Shown here piece by piece: positions 61,331 through 64,000 of a stretch of DNA of 64,000 nucleotides. Under the pieces are notes generated by a model. The model was given only the letters and a program-made list of their open reading frames with translations, did not search any database and was not told the DNA's origin. The stretch is from DUPQ01 sp964563155 (GTDB lineage Bacteria; Bacillota; Clostridia; DUPQ01), in NCBI GenBank assembly GCA_964563155.1, contig CAZLVL010000003.1, positions 85,725 to 149,724 on the forward strand, written 5' to 3'. Numbering within the stretch: the stretch's first letter is position 1; every line of letters begins with the position of its first letter. The position numbers and the translations under genes are program-made.

Positions 61331-61996
61331 TTACTCCTCCAACTTATATCCGTATTTTCGAACAGTCTTTATTAAACTGCCTGAATCTTTGAGTTTAGTG
61401 CGTAAGCACTTCATATGAGTATCTACAGTTCTAGCATCCCCAAAAAAGTCATAGCCCCATATGGTTTGAAGAAGCTTTTCTCTGGTAAGCACAATATTTT
61501 TGTTTTGCATCATATAATGTAAAAGGTCAAACTCTTTGGGAGTAAGTTTAATTCTTTCATCATCAACATAAACCTCATGTTCTTTTACTTTAAGGGTAAT
61601 ATTGTCAATCTTGAGAACATCTTCTGATAGGGCGCCAGACCTTTTTAAAACCGCCTTAACCCTAGAAACCAGCACAGCAGGACTAAAGGGCTTGGTTATA
61701 TAATCATCTGCTCCCAACTGAAGCCCATAGAGCTCATCATATTCTGTTGTTCTAGCGGTAAGAACCAAGATAGGTACAAAAGACTCTTTTCTAATCCTCT
61801 TAAGCACCTCAAAACCATCCATTTTAGGCATCATAATATCTAATATGACCAAGGAAATATTTTCTTCATAAAAAATATCTAATGCTTCTTGGCCATCTTT
61901 TGCCTCTAACACACTATAGCCTTCTTGAAGCAAACATGATTTTATAAGCTCTCGCAATGCAGGTTCATCTTCTGCAATTAAAATCTTATGTAGCAT
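61331..61996 (-). CDS. OmpR/PhoB-family response regulator
   Basis: 221 residues. Receiver domain with acidic pair AEDEP near 10, phospho-Asp in LVILDIMMPKMDG (near 53), Thr in LVLTART and Lys in DDYITKPFSP. The C-terminal winged helix is of OmpR type (LTPKEFDLLHYMMQNKNIVLTREKLLQTIWGYD...VDTHMKCLRTKL). GGAGG precedes the ATG. First gene of the regulator-kinase unit upstream of htrA. Its own promoter carries the same TTTCACAAA element as htrA, pointing to autoregulation. Confidence 0.95.
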   Translation of the reverse strand: MLHKILIAEDEPALRELIKSCLLQEGYSVLEAKDGQEALDIFYEENISLVILDIMMPKMDGFEVLKRIRKESFVPILVLTARTTEYDELYGLQLGADDYITKPFSPAVLVSRVKAVLKRSGALSEDVLKIDNITLKVKEHEVYVDDERIKLTPKEFDLLHYMMQNKNIVLTREKLLQTIWGYDFFGDARTVDTHMKCLRTKLKDSGSLIKTVRKYGYKLEE

Positions 61997-62026
61997 GTTT
62001 TTAAGCCTCCAAATAAATTTAATATA

Positions 62027-62048
62027 ATTATATCATTTATTTGTGAAA
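62027..62048 (-). promoter_or_regulatory. Response-regulator promoter with TTTCACAAA box
   Basis: On the minus strand TTTCACAAA (62048-62040), 7 bases, -10 TATAAT (62032-62027). Box and spacing are identical to the htrA promoter; there is no conventional -35. Confidence 0.6.
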
Positions 62049-62072
62049 AAGCTGTGTGCAAGCCCTTCTTAA

Positions 62073-63857
62073 TTACAAGGTATTTAAATAACGAGTCATT
62101 ACCTCTTCATCAGTAACATCATATTTATCATGATATTCCCTGTAAATAGGTAAGAATTTCTCTTGATCACCTTGCTTAACGTCATGTAAATACTTATGTG
62201 TATCAAATACTCCCTGTGCAGTTTGAATGGTCAGTATAGCAATATTAGAACAGTGATCTGCAACTCTTTCAAAGGAATTAACCAAGTCAGAAAGAACAAA
62301 GCCTAACTCTATGGTACAGTTACCATCTTGTAATCTTTCTACATGATGGGCTTTAATTATAAGTTTTAACTCATCAATTACTTGCTCTAAAGGTTCTACC
62401 CTGTAAGCCAAGTCAAAGTCATTTTCTAAATATGCATCAATTGAAATGGTAACAACTTCCATAACGGCTGCTGCCATTACTGATAACTCTTTATTTGCTT
62501 GCACAGAAAATGAAATCTTCTTATCATACAGTTCTTCAGCTATATCCACTAGATTACAAGCATGGTCACTAATTCTTTCGAAGTCATTTATACTATAGAG
62601 AATCTTAGATATCTCTTTACTGTCCTTTTCATTTAAGGCCTTGGTACTTAGCTTTACAATATATGAGCCCAGCTTATCTTCATAGACATCTACTAGTTGT
62701 TCATTATCCCTAATAAGGGTGGCCTCTTTCATGTCATAGCGGGTTACTAAGGGAATAGCCCTTAAAATAGTAGCCTTGGTTAAATTAGCCATATCAGTTA
62801 CATGCTTTTTGCATTGTTCAACAGCTAATGTAGGTGTGTTTAAGAAACGCTCGTCTAATACTATAGTTTCAACATCAGTGCCTTTACTCTTAACTGTAAG
62901 TTCCGCCAATCTAACTATCCATTTTGTAAACGGCAAGAGTATGAAAGCAGTTGTTAAGTTGAAAAGTGTATGAATTATTGCAAAGTCAACAGATCTTACT
63001 GGGTTTGCAAAAAAGTCAAATCTAAATATGGCATGAGCTATATAGAATAAAGCCATAAAGACTAAAGCCCCAATTGTTTTTACATAAAGATGAATAACAG
63101 CTGTCCTCTTTGCATTTGTGTTTGTACCTATACTTGAGATTAAAGCAGTAGCACAAGTACCTATATTAGCACCTAAAACTAAGGCAAGAGCACCAGAATA
63201 TGATATAACACCTGTTACTGATAAAGCTTGCATAATTCCTACTGATGCAGATGAAGATTGGATAATAGCTGTAAATACAGCTCCTGTTAATAATCCTAAC
63301 AAGGGATTAGAAAAGGCAGTCAACATATTTGTAAAAGCTGGAATTTCCGCTAGGGGCTGAACTGCTTGATACATGGTAGACATACCAAATATTAAAACAA
63401 AAAACCCTATAAAGACTCTTCCAATATCCCTATTCCTATTTCTCTTACTCATTAAGAGCATTCCAATGCCAACTACTCCCAGGATAGGACCAAATACATC
63501 CGGTTTTGTAATAGTTAAGAAAATATTATTACTATCTATACTTACTAAACTTAGGATCCACGAAGTTATAGTAGTTCCTATGTTAGCACCTATTATTACA
63601 TTTATACTGTGTGTCAGTTTCATAAGCCCAGAGTTTACAAATCCAATCAACATAACTGTTGTTGCGGAAGAAGATTGAATTAGGGCTGTAACTGAAAGTC
63701 CAACTAAAACCCCTTTAATCGGCGTACTGGTTGCCTTTTCGATAACTGCCTGCATTCTTTTGCCGGCAATATTTTCCAATCCGGCTCCCATAACGTTCAT
63801 TCCATATAGGAAAAGTACTAAGCCGGCGATAATTGTTATAATTGAAATAATATCCAT
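62073..63857 (-). CDS. Na/Pi cotransporter family protein with PhoU-like C-terminus
   Basis: 594 residues. Two NptA-type repeats with the paired QSSSA motifs (ALIQSSSATTVMLIGFVNSG near 60, IIQSSSASVGIMQAL near 200) and GANIGTTIT / GANIGTCATA, eight or so membrane helices up to ~330, then a helical PhoU-like cytosolic domain (about 355-560, with SINDFERISDHACNL and VNSFERVADHCSNI). Sodium-driven phosphate uptake or export, or a regulatory role. GAGGTG precedes the ATG. Single gene between the 5S rRNA and the two-component unit. Confidence 0.92.
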   Translation of the reverse strand: MDIISIITIIAGLVLFLYGMNVMGAGLENIAGKRMQAVIEKATSTPIKGVLVGLSVTALIQSSSATTVMLIGFVNSGLMKLTHSINVIIGANIGTTITSWILSLVSIDSNNIFLTITKPDVFGPILGVVGIGMLLMSKRNRNRDIGRVFIGFFVLIFGMSTMYQAVQPLAEIPAFTNMLTAFSNPLLGLLTGAVFTAIIQSSSASVGIMQALSVTGVISYSGALALVLGANIGTCATALISSIGTNTNAKRTAVIHLYVKTIGALVFMALFYIAHAIFRFDFFANPVRSVDFAIIHTLFNLTTAFILLPFTKWIVRLAELTVKSKGTDVETIVLDERFLNTPTLAVEQCKKHVTDMANLTKATILRAIPLVTRYDMKEATLIRDNEQLVDVYEDKLGSYIVKLSTKALNEKDSKEISKILYSINDFERISDHACNLVDIAEELYDKKISFSVQANKELSVMAAAVMEVVTISIDAYLENDFDLAYRVEPLEQVIDELKLIIKAHHVERLQDGNCTIELGFVLSDLVNSFERVADHCSNIAILTIQTAQGVFDTHKYLHDVKQGDQEKFLPIYREYHDKYDVTDEEVMTRYLNTL

Positions 63858-63883
63858 TTACACCTCATTTTTAAATCAAGCCT

Positions 63884-63912
63884 ATTATACTTAAAGTGTA
63901 AGCATTATACAA
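63884..63912 (-). promoter_or_regulatory. Promoter of the Na/Pi cotransporter gene
   Basis: On the minus strand TTGTAT (63912-63907), 17-base spacer, TATAAT (63889-63884). A second TATAAT overlaps the -35 region (63910-63905), so two start sites are possible. Confidence 0.6.
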
Positions 63913-63942
63913 ATGATTTCTTATAATTCCATAAAAATTTAT

Positions 63943-63968
63943 TATAAAAAAACACCCATACAGGTGTT
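63943..63968 (-). terminator. Terminator of the rRNA operon
   Basis: On the minus strand AACACC (63968-63963), loop, GGTGTT (63956-63951), then a T run (63950-63944), 12 bases after the 5S rRNA end. Confidence 0.8.
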
Positions 63969-63980
63969 AAAAGAAAAATA

Positions 63981-64000
63981 GTCCGGCAGCGACCTATTTT
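63981..64000 (-). rRNA. 5S rRNA, 3' end (partial, runs off window)
   Basis: The minus-strand sequence at the window edge is AGGTCGCTGCCGGAC, the well-known 3' end of bacterial 5S rRNA, followed by a terminator. Only about 20 bases are inside the window; the remaining rRNA operon lies beyond 64000. Confidence 0.75.

Overview
The window is AT-rich (roughly one third G+C by eye) and reads as the chromosome of a low-GC Gram-positive anaerobe (Bacillota). It is most like a Clostridia/Tissierellia-type organism. The evidence is the gene neighbourhoods: mrnC-rlmB-yacP-sigH, glmU/prs/pth/mfd/foldase, pta-ackA, yceD-rpmF-DUF512-der-plsY, fhs, an archaeal-type proS and a long-form hpf, all with strong GGAGG-type ribosome sites. 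I cannot name a genus. Nearly all genes lie on the minus strand, so transcription mostly runs from high to low coordinates.

Region 1 (1-16.0 kb) is metabolic. A promoter at 9.55 kb with a perfect palindrome over its -10 box drives a 2-oxoacid dehydrogenase complex (E2, E3, and an E1 with alpha and beta chains fused). The operon ends with a DeoR-type regulator and a terminator. Downstream lie a histidine-phosphatase/DUF2779 nuclease fusion, a 41-residue membrane peptide coupled to it, a sorbitol-6-phosphate-dehydrogenase-like SDR and the start of a PHP-domain protein. Upstream lie a hydantoinase/oxoprolinase-family protein, a Gfo/Idh/MocA oxidoreductase, an ArsC/Spx-like protein, a lone plus-strand PAP2-like membrane protein without catalytic residues, a HisK-type PHP phosphatase and a GT2 glycosyltransferase.

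Region 2 (16.0-18.7 kb) holds small housekeeping and regulatory genes: two XRE regulators (one paired with a two-TM protein), DUF951, a lipoprotein and YjbQ.

Region 3 (18.7-27.3 kb) is an accretion and decay zone next to tRNA-Thr(GGT). Four same-orientation copies of the tRNA-Thr terminator are spread over 7.7 kb, and two of them include tRNA sequence (one complete gene, one 3' half). Between them sit two different DUF4143-type AAA ATPases, an AlbA_2/Schlafen-type ATP-binding protein, and four broken genes: an S66 peptidase with one in-frame stop, a phosphotransferase with a single-base frameshift, and two C-terminal remnants of the same ATPase types. Each intact ATPase has its own iterated or inverted repeats upstream. 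No intact integrase or transposase is visible.

Region 4 (27.3-58.2 kb) is core genome: sigma-H and rRNA/RNA maturation, lipoate ligase, plsY, der, L32, acetate kinase/phosphotransacetylase, foldase, mfd, pth, prs, a GlmU acetyltransferase half without its uridylyltransferase half, a GH95 glycosidase, a tandem degenerate Nudix-like protein, fhs, priA, proS, nrdR, pcrA, hpf and truA.

Region 5 (58.2-64 kb) is an envelope-stress-type unit: an HtrA protease, a sensor kinase that appears to start at ATT, and an OmpR-family regulator. Both promoters share TTTCACAAA-N7-TAWAAT, and the htrA leader has four 20-bp direct repeats. A Na/Pi cotransporter follows, and the 3' end of a 5S rRNA with its terminator closes the window.
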